NCBI GenBank assembly: GCA_905206365.1
Contig: CAJLHF010000019.1
Coordinates: 1-36,675, forward strand
DNA length: 36,675 bases
Source of the DNA: an uncultured Sutterella sp.
GTDB lineage: Bacteria > Pseudomonadota > Gammaproteobacteria > Burkholderiales > Burkholderiaceae_F
Reading direction: 5' to 3'
Notes under the pieces: generated by a model
Database searches by the model: none
Told to the model about the DNA's origin: nothing
Seen by the model: the letters and a program-made list of their open reading frames with translations, nothing else
Program-made: the position numbers and the translations under genes
Part shown: positions 14,536-23,397 of the stretch, one piece after another
Numbering within the stretch: position 1 is the stretch's first letter
Layout of the letters: every line of letters begins with the position of its first letter

Positions 14536-17351
14536 GCCGAAAGAAAGCCGCCGTGGAGGCGATCAAGGCAAGGAAAGCCGCGGAGCGCACGGCCCGTACG
14601 ACTCGCACGACCGAAGGAACGGAAAAGAAGGGGACTTCCGCCCGTAAGGCATCGAGCGGGTTGAAGGGCTCGACCGCTTCGAAAACGTCGAAGCCTTCGA
14701 AACTTCCTCCCCCTCCGAATGCGCCGACGAGCACGGGCTTCGTGGCCGCGAAGCGCCTCGAAGACGCGACGCCCGAAGAGTTGGCGCGCCTGCGTCTCAC
14801 ACCCGACGGACGGATGTTTCGCCCGGAGGCCGAGCTCGCGAAGCCCGAAGGATCGGGAAATGAGGAAAGAGCGGAGAGCTCGGAAAGTCCGGCAACGGCA
14901 GGAACGGCCGCCGCCCTCGCACCGCTCGATCCGGCGGACTGGTCCGCCCGTCCCCATACGCCCTTTCGTACGCGCCTGCTCGATCAGTACGCCCGCAATT
15001 CCGCCGCCCGCGCAACGCTTCTCGACCGTTTCGCAGAGGCGGAGCGGGAAGAACGCGAGGGTGCCCGAAAGACCGAACGCGATCCCGCACCTGAAAACGA
15101 CGAGCCCCGACAAGAAACCCCGGAACCCCCACAACAATCCGACACCGAAATGAGCGTACACGCCATGACCCGAAACGACCGCACCGCTCGCGAAACGATC
15201 GAAACGATCGAAACGAATGAAAACCACGAAAGCCCCGATGCCCGCATTGAAGCTCGCGACAAGGCTTACGACGAGAGTGCCGTCGACCTCGACGACTTCG
15301 ATTACTACCCCGAGGACCTCGCACGCTTGATCTCGGACGGGATTTCTGACGAAGAGAACGAGGAGGACGATGACACGCAGGAAAAAGAGGACGACGCGCC
15401 CGTCGTGCCCGTCCCGACCGAAGCGAAAGCCGAACCGAAAGCGGAACGGAAAGCCGCCGCGCAGACCGAATCGAAAAGTCCTGCGAAGGCCTCCCAACCG
15501 AAGAACACCCCGAAAAACGGGATCCGAACGCCCGCAAAGCCCCGGGCGAAGAAAGCCGTTGCGTCCGCCTCGAAAACGAGCGAAACGCCGAAAGCGCCGG
15601 CGGACGTCGTCGAATCCGTGAAAGAGCGGGAAGCGCCGGAGTCCGTCGAACTTCCGGAAGCCGCTCCGGCGTCTGCGGCCGAAGAAGCCGAACAGGTCGA
15701 CCGACTCCACACCCCCGCCAAACCCGCGAAGAAAGTCCGCGACAAGTCGGGCCGACGCGCACACGGGTACGCGGATGCCCTGCGTCATGCGGCGGACGTG
15801 AAGGCCGCCGCCCGAGAGCGCATCGAAGTCTCGCTCGGAAAGACGATCGACGAGATCACGGACGAGGACGACGAGAACGACGGGGACGCAGCCGAAATCG
15901 AAACCGTGACGCCCGCGCCGCACTTCTCGAGCGCGAACGCCGCGCTCGATGCGTACGAGGCGAAAGAGGCGAACGAAGCGATCCCGGTGCGCGTGCGGGA
16001 GACTTCCGTCCGTCTCTCCCGCGACGGGAACCTGCCCGAAGTCGAGCGCATCGACGGGCGTCGCGCCGTGCTCCCGAGAAACCGTACGGGAAAAGCCCTT
16101 CCGCGCATAACGCCGCTTTATGCGGACGATCCAGCTCCGGTGGATGTCGGTCGTGCGTACCTCTACGCCGTCGACGAACGGGCCCGGACCCTCATGGACG
16201 AGGATGCCGACCGTCTGATGGAAGAAGGCTTCCGAGACCGCTATGCGGTCCGCACCGATCGGGACGGCCCGTCCCCCGTCGAAAACTGCCGGCGCCTTGA
16301 AGCGGAAACCCCCGCGATTCTCGATGCGGAGGCCGCCGAGCGGCGTGCCCGTCGCGAGGTCGAAGCCGCACGTGCCGGTAACGAGCCCCTTGACGATACG
16401 CCCGAAGGCACGCTCAAGGGTACGCGCGAGGTCGAAGCGCGAGCGGGTCGGAAGACGGAGCCCGTAGGGCGCTTTCCCTTTGCGCTTCTTCCGGGGAAGC
16501 GTCGCGTACGAGTCGAGAAGACGAGCGGGACGGCCTTTGCGGATGCGTCGCGCGCTTCCTCCTCCGGAGCGTCCGCCGAGTCCTCCGCCTCTCACGCTTC
16601 GAAAACGCCGAACGTCCTTTTCCTCACGACCCTCGTCGCCTCAATGCTTGCGATCGGGCTCGCCTTCACGCACCCCGCGACGCAGGCGGCCGTTCGAAAG
16701 ACCGCGGACATCCTGAAGTCGCGGGTGACGGCGGCTCTTGCGAGCGAATCCGCAACCGATCGCCCGCACCCCGCGATTCTCGTCGTCGACCGCGGGGCGG
16801 TCGAAGAACGGGCCGCGCTCGCGCGGCTGGCCGCCTCACGCCCCGGACCTCGGGAATCGCAAGAAACGAGCGCCTTCGCATCCGTCGACCGTGCGGCCGT
16901 CGACCGTGCCCTCGAAGCAACCGCCGCCGAACACCGAGCGATCGTTCTGGACCGTCGTCTCGTATTGGCCGCCGCCCCCGAGTTCGCGCTCGGAAAGGCG
17001 TTCCGCCCCGAAACCGAAGACGCCCCCGCTACGGGTCTCGACGCCACGTACGAGGTGTTGCGTCGTCTCGGGCTCGAGAAGACGGACCCCGAGGCTCTGA
17101 AGCGTGCCGTGGCGGAGCACTGGTTCCCTCAAACGACGAAAGGCGGAAAAGCCGGAGCGATCGGGCACGCGTCCGAACCCGTTCCGGCAACGGCCGATTC
17201 CGCAAAGACGCTGCGCGAGCTCGCGGCTTTGCTCCTTACCGAAAGGTCGGAGTCCGAAGCTTCCGGGGCTTGCGGCGACGCGCGCCTCACCCCTTCGTCC
17301 GACGCCTTCGAGGGCTCCGAAGCCTTCCCGGGATTTCTCTCCGTGAAGTAA
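14532..17351 (+). CDS. trbI: Giant TrbI-like protein: ~690-residue disordered N-terminus plus TrbI domain
   Basis: 939 residues; F TrbI has 128. GTG 14532 overlaps the traC stop (GTGA). Residues 1-690 are low-complexity and charged: a Lys/Arg/Thr-rich start, tandem ETIETIETNEN (about 219-229), acidic runs (SDEENEEDDDTQEKEDD, 269-285, and DEDDEND near 440), Lys/Ala/Pro-rich linkers, and one more ordered part (about 490-600). A single transmembrane helix (about 694-716, NVLFLTTLVASMLAIGLAF) is followed by a periplasmic domain with HPAILVVDRGAVEERAALAR and HRAIVLDRRLVLAAAPEFA. These match the one-helix, HHAILLV..AVV..APDI plan of TrbI, which affects pilus retraction/extension. Position right after traC is the F position. 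The long part faces the cytoplasm if topology is as in TrbI. Domain call from memory; the gene is certainly real by GC3. Confidence 0.72.
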   Translation: MSRKKAAVEAIKARKAAERTARTTRTTEGTEKKGTSARKASSGLKGSTASKTSKPSKLPPPPNAPTSTGFVAAKRLEDATPEELARLRLTPDGRMFRPEAELAKPEGSGNEERAESSESPATAGTAAALAPLDPADWSARPHTPFRTRLLDQYARNSAARATLLDRFAEAEREEREGARKTERDPAPENDEPRQETPEPPQQSDTEMSVHAMTRNDRTARETIETIETNENHESPDARIEARDKAYDESAVDLDDFDYYPEDLARLISDGISDEENEEDDDTQEKEDDAPVVPVPTEAKAEPKAERKAAAQTESKSPAKASQPKNTPKNGIRTPAKPRAKKAVASASKTSETPKAPADVVESVKEREAPESVELPEAAPASAAEEAEQVDRLHTPAKPAKKVRDKSGRRAHGYADALRHAADVKAAARERIEVSLGKTIDEITDEDDENDGDAAEIETVTPAPHFSSANAALDAYEAKEANEAIPVRVRETSVRLSRDGNLPEVERIDGRRAVLPRNRTGKALPRITPLYADDPAPVDVGRAYLYAVDERARTLMDEDADRLMEEGFRDRYAVRTDRDGPSPVENCRRLEAETPAILDAEAAERRARREVEAARAGNEPLDDTPEGTLKGTREVEARAGRKTEPVGRFPFALLPGKRRVRVEKTSGTAFADASRASSSGASAESSASHASKTPNVLFLTTLVASMLAIGLAFTHPATQAAVRKTADILKSRVTAALASESATDRPHPAILVVDRGAVEERAALARLAASRPGPRESQETSAFASVDRAAVDRALEATAAEHRAIVLDRRLVLAAAPEFALGKAFRPETEDAPATGLDATYEVLRRLGLEKTDPEALKRAVAEHWFPQTTKGGKAGAIGHASEPVPATADSAKTLRELAALLLTERSESEASGACGDARLTPSSDAFEGSEAFPGFLSVK

Positions 17352-17409
17352 GTCCGAACCCGCATTTTTCTCTTTGAAAACCCGAAAAACCAACCCGAGA
17401 ACATCCGTC

Positions 17410-19785
17410 ATGACCCGCCTTCGACAAACCCGTCAAGCGAATGAAGTGCATCAGACCCGCCAAACGCCTCAAGCCGTTGAATTCCCTTCCGGTGCGCCTT
17501 CCGAAACCGAAGCGGCCGAAATTCCCGAAGCGGCCGAAACGTTCGGTGCGATCGAGTCGCTCGATTCCGAAATCTCGGCCGAGGCCTCGACCGAGGCCAC
17601 TTGGAACGCTTCTTTGAATTCCTCCGGCCGCACGTCGGGCACCGCGATCCCCGCGAAGCGCACCGCCCCGCGGCTCGACATCCGCGACGCGCGGCTTCCG
17701 GCGGAGCCCGCCCGGCAACGCTTCGAATACGCGATCGCGGCCTTTGCGGCGGGCGTTCCCTTCGAGCGGCGCCCCGCTTTCCTTCAGGACGCCTTCACGG
17801 CGGAAGCCCGAACCCGTTCGGCGGGGGCCGCGGACGTCGCGCAAGCGCTCCTCGGCTACGCGACCGTAGGGCGGGCGTTGCTCGCGACCCTCGATCTTTC
17901 CCGAACCGAAGCGCGCGAGCTCGTGACGCGCGAAATCAAAGTCGAAAAGATTCGGGCGACGCTCGATGCGGCGGAGCGCCTCGTACTCTGGTGGCGACGC
18001 CGCTTGCAAGAGGTCTATTCGGACCTCTCGAAAAACAACCGCCCGGCGACGCCCGCCGCCGTTGCGGCCCTCTACCGAAGCCGCTTCGGGGACGCCGTTC
18101 CGCCCGCGTTGCGTCCCCGCCTTCACGCGGATGCGGGAAAAGGCTTCCACCGAAAAGAGGGCTACACGCCCTACGACGCGCACTTCGACGGGTCGTTGGT
18201 ACCCGCTCGCGCGCTCTGGCAAGTCGGGATCGTCCGCTTGGCGCGTGCCGTCACACCCGAAACGAGCGCCCGCATCACGACGATCGTCGCGGACGCGGCG
18301 GCCCGATCGGGAGCGACGGGGCGGGACCTCAAAGACGCCTCGGCGTTTTGGAATCGGCGGGCGACGACGCTCCTCGTCGACCGCTTCACCCCGGAAGTCC
18401 TGAAGCTCATCGACGACCTGCGCCTTACCGACCCCCGCACGGCCGTGGTGCTTACGGCCTCCGACGAACGCATTGCCGCCGCGCACGCGGGCGTGTCGCC
18501 CCGGGCCGCGGAGTTGGCCGACGAAGCGCGTACGGATGCGCCGCTTACGGTGCGCTCCGCCGCCTCCCGGATCGAAGCCTACCGCCGGAGTTTTGCGGAC
18601 CGCCGCATTCCCATGATCGTCGACACCCACGGAGCGTTGCGCTCGATGCTGCGCGTCGACCGCCTTCCCGCCGTTCTCGAACACCGCCACGGAGGCTACG
18701 CGCTTTACATCCCGACGGGGGCGTTGCGCGATTTGGGTCGCCGCAAAACCCGAAGCGCCCCGGTACTGCCCGCTTGGATTCGAACGCTTGCGGAAACCCG
18801 CCTCATGACGCTTCTTCGCGACGTGATGCACGAGTGGACGCAGGTGGATGCGGCCCGGAAAGTTGCGGACGAAACGCGCGGGATCCTCAAACGAACGATC
18901 GATGCCGTGAATGCCGCGGAAAGCACCGATCCTTCGGACACCGTCCGGGGTCGGGAACGGATTTCGGTTTCCGTCCCGCTCCTTCCCCGCACGGTCGACC
19001 CCGCGCCGACCCCGGCCGAGATCGAGCTCCTCGACAAACTCGAACGCCTCGAAGCACTCCTCGAATGTCCGCTTCTCTGCGAGTCGGACCTCACCGCGCA
19101 CGTTCCCGCCGAGGAATTGGAAGGGATCAAAGCCCGTCGCGCGGCCTACGTGGCGGCCCGCAACACGCTTTTTGAAACCGTACGGGCCGCGACCGCCGAA
19201 CTCGCGGCCGATCTCGCCGCCGAAAAGCGCTCGGTCCGCGTGCTCCGAAAGCGCCTTCGCGACGCCCGCGTCGAGGCCGCCCGACTGACGGAAAGAATGA
19301 AAGAGGACGAAACGCCGGGAGACCGCCCGACCGACCGCTCGAACCGCCGCACGGCCGGGCTCGCGGGGTTGCGCACCGTACGCTTCAAACGACGTACGGA
19401 GGCGGACACACGGAACGCCGCCCCCCAAACGAAGAGCACGGGGAAGATTCCGGTCCCGAGGACGGGCACCGAGCGAACTTCGGGAAGCGCTTCGGGCCGA
19501 GCTCCCGGCCGGGCCCTCCTGCGGCTCGGCGCCTGCGTGCACGCGTTGACGGTTGCAAGAAAAGAGCGAAAGCGCATCGAAGCCGCTCGGGAAAAGCGCA
19601 CGGAAGGACGAAACGTCGGCCGAAACGACGGTCGAATCGAAGGCCGCAAAACGCCCGGGACGAACGCAACAACCGCCGCGCAGCCGAATCGACCGAATCG
19701 AGCAACTTCTCGAGCCCCGTCGACTCGGGGCGAAGCGAGCCGTTCGTATCGGGAAATTTCCCGTAAATCGGGAGGCGCGTCGTGA
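17410..19785 (+). CDS. Unknown large Arg-rich protein (791 residues) inside the tra operon
   Basis: Not recognised. It stands where F has traW, but TraW here is fused to TraU. ATG 17410 follows a U-rich leader without Shine-Dalgarno; a TTG at 17374 is an alternative. Residues 1-95 are Glu/Ser/Thr/Ala-rich and probably disordered. Residues 96-530 are Ala/Arg/Leu-rich and look like a helical globular region, with aromatic-rich patches such as LVLWWRRRLQEVYSDLSKNN and IPMIVDTHGALRSMLRVDRL. A long coiled coil covers about 545-640. The last 150 residues are very basic and low-complexity. No signal peptide or membrane helix, so it is probably cytoplasmic. GC3 and the GTGA overlap with traU show it is expressed with the operon. 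The basic tail could bind DNA or membrane; this is a guess. Confidence 0.8.
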   Translation: MTRLRQTRQANEVHQTRQTPQAVEFPSGAPSETEAAEIPEAAETFGAIESLDSEISAEASTEATWNASLNSSGRTSGTAIPAKRTAPRLDIRDARLPAEPARQRFEYAIAAFAAGVPFERRPAFLQDAFTAEARTRSAGAADVAQALLGYATVGRALLATLDLSRTEARELVTREIKVEKIRATLDAAERLVLWWRRRLQEVYSDLSKNNRPATPAAVAALYRSRFGDAVPPALRPRLHADAGKGFHRKEGYTPYDAHFDGSLVPARALWQVGIVRLARAVTPETSARITTIVADAAARSGATGRDLKDASAFWNRRATTLLVDRFTPEVLKLIDDLRLTDPRTAVVLTASDERIAAAHAGVSPRAAELADEARTDAPLTVRSAASRIEAYRRSFADRRIPMIVDTHGALRSMLRVDRLPAVLEHRHGGYALYIPTGALRDLGRRKTRSAPVLPAWIRTLAETRLMTLLRDVMHEWTQVDAARKVADETRGILKRTIDAVNAAESTDPSDTVRGRERISVSVPLLPRTVDPAPTPAEIELLDKLERLEALLECPLLCESDLTAHVPAEELEGIKARRAAYVAARNTLFETVRAATAELAADLAAEKRSVRVLRKRLRDARVEAARLTERMKEDETPGDRPTDRSNRRTAGLAGLRTVRFKRRTEADTRNAAPQTKSTGKIPVPRTGTERTSGSASGRAPGRALLRLGACVHALTVARKERKRIEAAREKRTEGRNVGRNDGRIEGRKTPGTNATTAAQPNRPNRATSRAPSTRGEASRSYREISRKSGGAS

Positions 19786-22385
19786 ACCCCGAGAAAATCG
19801 TTGCGAACCGCGAAGCGAGCGGCGAAAAATCCGCCGGCGCTTTCGACGCGCTCCGCGTGCTTCCGCGCCCCGTCCTCTTCACCTTCCTCCTTGGGTCGGC
19901 GGTCGCAGCCGGGCTCGGTCCGACGAGGGCTTCTGCGCAAGCGCCGGCAACCGAGGGAGCCTATTCGGAAGCGTCGGACGGGTCTCTTGCGACGCCCGAT
20001 CGCGTGCGCGACCTCGAAGCGAAGGCCCGGGCACTGGCGGACGAAGCGAAACGGCACCGCGAAACGCTCCTGAAGCGCCCGCGCACCTCCCGTGAACCCC
20101 CCGGGGCCTGCTCGGGACGGGTGCCGAACCCCGTCACGGACCTCTGTTGGTCGTGCATGTTCCCGATGATCTTGGGAAAGACCGTTCCCGTGACCGTCTC
20201 GGGGGACCTTCCCGACGTCGAAACGGATGCGACGGCCTTTTGCCTCTGCGGCTCCGACATCAACATCGAAGGCGGCCTCAACTTCTCCTTTTGGGAGCCC
20301 CTGCGCACGGCGGAAGTCGTGCGTCACCCGTGGTGTTTCCCCTCATTGGGCGGGATTTCCATGGAGGGTCCCGGATCGAGCGACCACGCGCGCACGAGCC
20401 GCACGGAAGAAACCCGTCGACGCACGGCCTTCTGGAACGTGCACTGGTACGTGTCGCCGTGGCTCTTCATTACGGAAGCCGTGGCCGACACGGGGTGCCT
20501 TGAAACCGCCCCCTGGGACCTCGCGTACTTGTCGGAGCTCGATCCCCTGTGGGACGACACGGTAACGTCGTTTCTTCTCTCCCCCGACGCGGCGCTCTTT
20601 ACGTCCGCCGCTTCGGGCGGGGCGTGTGCGGTCGACTGTGCGGCGGCGTTGCTCGGCACCTCCGACAATGCGCTCTATTGGTGTTCGGGCTGTCAGGGGC
20701 GCGTTTTTCCCCTTTCCGGCTGGATGGCCGCGATGACGGGATCGCTTCAGGCCTGGCACCTGATGGCGCATCGTTTCGCACAAAAACTCACGCGCGAAGG
20801 GGTGCTCTTTTCGGGCCACGGCGCCAAGGGCCAGTGCGGTCCCTACCCGCAGCCCCTCTTTCAGAAGGACGTCTGGCGCACGCAACTCATGTACCCGGGC
20901 CGCACCGCGTCGGGCACGTCCTGCTGTCAGCCGCTCGGACGCTCCGCGGCTCTTCTCGGCCCCTACAAGACGAGCCCCGTGACGGGCGAAGACGGAGCGA
21001 TTCTCCTCTGGCGCAAGCGCGACTGCTGCATGACGAAGAAAATCGACGCCGCGTCCGCGACCCCCGGTACCGAGGGCCTCGGACTCGGTCGGGTACCCGA
21101 GGCCGTCTACCCGAAGCCCGCAAGCCGCGACGCTTTTTCGGCCCTTTCCGCGATTTCCGGTCCGAAACCCCGCCCCGTCCCGCGCCCGGCCGAAAGCCGT
21201 GCGCACAACGACAACAAAGACGGCACGCCCTCGACGAAGCCGAACGATCGGAACGACCCCGCATCGCTTCTCCCCGAAATCCCCGAACTCGAAAGCCGCG
21301 ACGGGTCGAACGGGTTCCTCGGGGAAATCCGCCCGACGACGGATGCGAATGAAGCGACCGGCACCTCCGACGCGACCGACGGTACCGAACTTCTCACGGA
21401 CCTTCGTCGCATGCGGTCGGCCAAAGCTCTCTCGGTCCTCGCAACGACGGTCGTACGGGTGACGTCCGCGGTCGCAGAGGCGGCGTCCGCCGAAAACCTT
21501 GCGGTCGGTACGGTCGGTACGGGCACTGAGGACGGGAACCCGCGCCGTCCGCAAGTCCGGGGAACGGTTGCGTACGACGCGTACGGCCGTCAACCCCGGT
21601 GCGACGCCGGGGTGTCGGTGACGGTACACCCGGCCGAGGGGCCGCTTTACCCGCACACGGATCCCGACTTCCTGGAGCTCCTTCACGCCACGGCGCGACG
21701 GTGGGAGAAGTCGGGGCTCTGGCAGCAGGCGATCGACAAGGAAATCGCCGCCGTGCGCCGTGCGGCCGAAACACCGACGGGCGCTCGCATGTTGCCTCGC
21801 GAAACCCGCTCGCGCCTTCACGTGCGGCACGTCGCCTGGGAAGAACAAGACCGTCGGCGCTTGCAAACCCTTCTCGGTCCCTTCGAACGACGGTTCCTCT
21901 TCGTCGATGCGTCGGACCCCGCGCAACTTGCGTTTGCGGCACGACTTCTGAAGCTCGATGCGAAGACCTCGAATGAAGCCCCGAACGCAACGAACGTAAC
22001 GAACGCATCGAACGACGACTCCGTTGAGGACCTCGCGAAGCTCGCGCGCCTTACGGGCGCCGCGGGTACGTCGATCGATTCGACGCCCGAGAAGGACGCC
22101 CGAGGGCTTCTCCCGCTGCGCGTCGTCCTGACGGCGGGTTCCCGCCGCGCGGCCGAGCGCGCTTTGCCCGGCACCCGAATCTGGTTCGACCAAGGGGGAG
22201 CTTTGACGCGCCGCCTGGGGCTCAACGCTCTGCCCGCGTTCGTGCGACTCACGCCCGAAGCCCGCATCCTCTTTCAGGGGGCCCTGACCGACGAGGGCTT
22301 TCTCACCTTTTCCGATCCGACGGACGCGGAGGGCGTCGCGAGAACCGAGTCGACGAGCGTCATGCCCGCACTCGGGGCCCGATGA
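19782..22385 (+). CDS. traU: TraU-TraW fusion protein
   Basis: 867 residues; F TraU is 330 and TraW 210. GTG 19782 overlaps the previous stop. Export segment at about 28-50 after a long polar start. Residues about 108-420 are TraU: CSGRVPNPVTDLCWSCMFPM, the HWYVSPW block, DLAYLSELDPLWDD, GACAVDCAAA, YWCSGCQG, LGRSAALLGP and the final LLWRKRDCC; the Cys pattern is intact. A 150-residue low-complexity linker follows. Residues about 604-867 are TraW: CDAGVSVTVHPAEGPLYPHT, a helical part with WEKSGLWQQAIDKE, then RIWFDQGGALTRRLGLNALP, which closely matches the TraW C-terminal motif. In F the order is traW then traU as separate genes, so this is fused and swapped. Both act in the periplasm in pilus assembly and mating-pair stabilisation. 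Confidence 0.9.
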   Translation: MNPEKIVANREASGEKSAGAFDALRVLPRPVLFTFLLGSAVAAGLGPTRASAQAPATEGAYSEASDGSLATPDRVRDLEAKARALADEAKRHRETLLKRPRTSREPPGACSGRVPNPVTDLCWSCMFPMILGKTVPVTVSGDLPDVETDATAFCLCGSDINIEGGLNFSFWEPLRTAEVVRHPWCFPSLGGISMEGPGSSDHARTSRTEETRRRTAFWNVHWYVSPWLFITEAVADTGCLETAPWDLAYLSELDPLWDDTVTSFLLSPDAALFTSAASGGACAVDCAAALLGTSDNALYWCSGCQGRVFPLSGWMAAMTGSLQAWHLMAHRFAQKLTREGVLFSGHGAKGQCGPYPQPLFQKDVWRTQLMYPGRTASGTSCCQPLGRSAALLGPYKTSPVTGEDGAILLWRKRDCCMTKKIDAASATPGTEGLGLGRVPEAVYPKPASRDAFSALSAISGPKPRPVPRPAESRAHNDNKDGTPSTKPNDRNDPASLLPEIPELESRDGSNGFLGEIRPTTDANEATGTSDATDGTELLTDLRRMRSAKALSVLATTVVRVTSAVAEAASAENLAVGTVGTGTEDGNPRRPQVRGTVAYDAYGRQPRCDAGVSVTVHPAEGPLYPHTDPDFLELLHATARRWEKSGLWQQAIDKEIAAVRRAAETPTGARMLPRETRSRLHVRHVAWEEQDRRRLQTLLGPFERRFLFVDASDPAQLAFAARLLKLDAKTSNEAPNATNVTNASNDDSVEDLAKLARLTGAAGTSIDSTPEKDARGLLPLRVVLTAGSRRAAERALPGTRIWFDQGGALTRRLGLNALPAFVRLTPEARILFQGALTDEGFLTFSDPTDAEGVARTESTSVMPALGAR

Positions 22386-22430
22386 CCCGACTTCGTTCTC
22401 GTTTCAACCGTTCCGTTTTGAGTTTCAGAG

Positions 22431-23324
22431 ATGTCGATTTCTTTTTCCTTCTTTGCCGAACGCTTCGCCGCGTACCGCGCCCCGGCAAGCCTCCTCGTAA
22501 AGTGCGTGCTCCCGTGCGCGGTCGGTCCCGCTTCCGAAAGCAAACAAACACCCGCTTTCGGTTTTTCCCGCGCAAGTCGCGGCATCGCGTCGACGCGCGG
22601 TGTTCGCACGGTTCTTCTCGGTCTCGTCGGTTTTGCGGGACTCACGGGCTTTGCCGCTTCCCCGTCGAGCCCGGCCCTCGCAGCCAATCTCTCAACGCTC
22701 CCGAGCTACCAAGCCGACATGACCGACCGCATCGGACCCCAAGCCTTGCCGAGCCTTCGGGAGGTCGCGTCCGACGGTTCCTCCCCCGAATCGCTCACGC
22801 CGCTTCGCACGAAACGCTCGGGAGAAATCGTCCTCTACGTCGACAGCCGGATGCCCGAAGCCGTGCTCCTCACGCTCGCGCGCTCGGCCGAGCGGCTCGG
22901 TGCGACAGTGGCGGTGACGGGTTTGCCCGTGAAGCCCCGGGAGACGAATCCCGCGTTTCGCAAGGAAGCGCTCGAAACGAGCGACGTCCTCAACGCCGAA
23001 GGGGTGCTCCCGCGCGACCGGTTCGAGCTCGGGAACCTTGCCGCGCTTGTCAGGGCGGGCCTCAACGTCTCCGTCAATCCCCTTCCCTGGGAAGCCGTCG
23101 AACGAAGCCTCAACGCAAACCGCGCCCCCGAAGACCGCGTTTCTCTTCCGATGCCCGCGCTCGTGGCGATTCTCGGCAACGCCCTCGAAGTCCTGCCGGG
23201 GGCGGTCGATCCCGTCTACGGGGCCGCACGCCTCGCGCAACGCGCGCGCGACCGCGGGGTGAGGGCTTACTTGCACGAACACCTGCGAGAACGCGGTCTG
23301 AGCGTGCATGAGGCGGAGCCTTAA
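22431..23324 (+). CDS. trbC: F-type conjugative transfer protein TrbC
   Basis: 297 residues (F TrbC 212). A periplasmic protein needed for pilus assembly that works with TraW and TraU. A long n-region (about 56 residues) precedes the hydrophobic core (57-75) and a cleavage site near PALA-A (about 83). The family motif is GEIVLYVDSRMPEAVLLTLA followed by RSAERLGATVAVTGL (about 130-165), the usual IVFVS.SMPE....L...A..LGA....RGL form. The C-terminal half with FELGNLAALVRAGLNVSVNP fits a degenerate thioredoxin-like fold. Start ATG 22431 has no Shine-Dalgarno and follows a U-rich leader, 45 bases after traU-traW. The order U, trbC, traN is as in F. Confidence 0.85.
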   Translation: MSISFSFFAERFAAYRAPASLLVKCVLPCAVGPASESKQTPAFGFSRASRGIASTRGVRTVLLGLVGFAGLTGFAASPSSPALAANLSTLPSYQADMTDRIGPQALPSLREVASDGSSPESLTPLRTKRSGEIVLYVDSRMPEAVLLTLARSAERLGATVAVTGLPVKPRETNPAFRKEALETSDVLNAEGVLPRDRFELGNLAALVRAGLNVSVNPLPWEAVERSLNANRAPEDRVSLPMPALVAILGNALEVLPGAVDPVYGAARLAQRARDRGVRAYLHEHLRERGLSVHEAEP

Positions 23325-23397
23325 AAGCCCTGCCGATTCTTTTTCAACCCGACTTTCCGCCTGCAAATCTCCGGCAACTTTTTCCCCCGTTTCCCCC

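Noticed and set aside
14427..16595. 722-codon minus-strand frame with FRFG/GFRFR repeats
   Set aside because: Mirror image of the Glu/Ala/Lys-rich TrbI tail; repeats arise from the codon bias of the plus-strand gene.
17287..19542. 751-codon minus-strand frame
   Set aside because: Antisense to the coupled unknown gene at 17410-19785, which has proper GC3 and a GTGA overlap.
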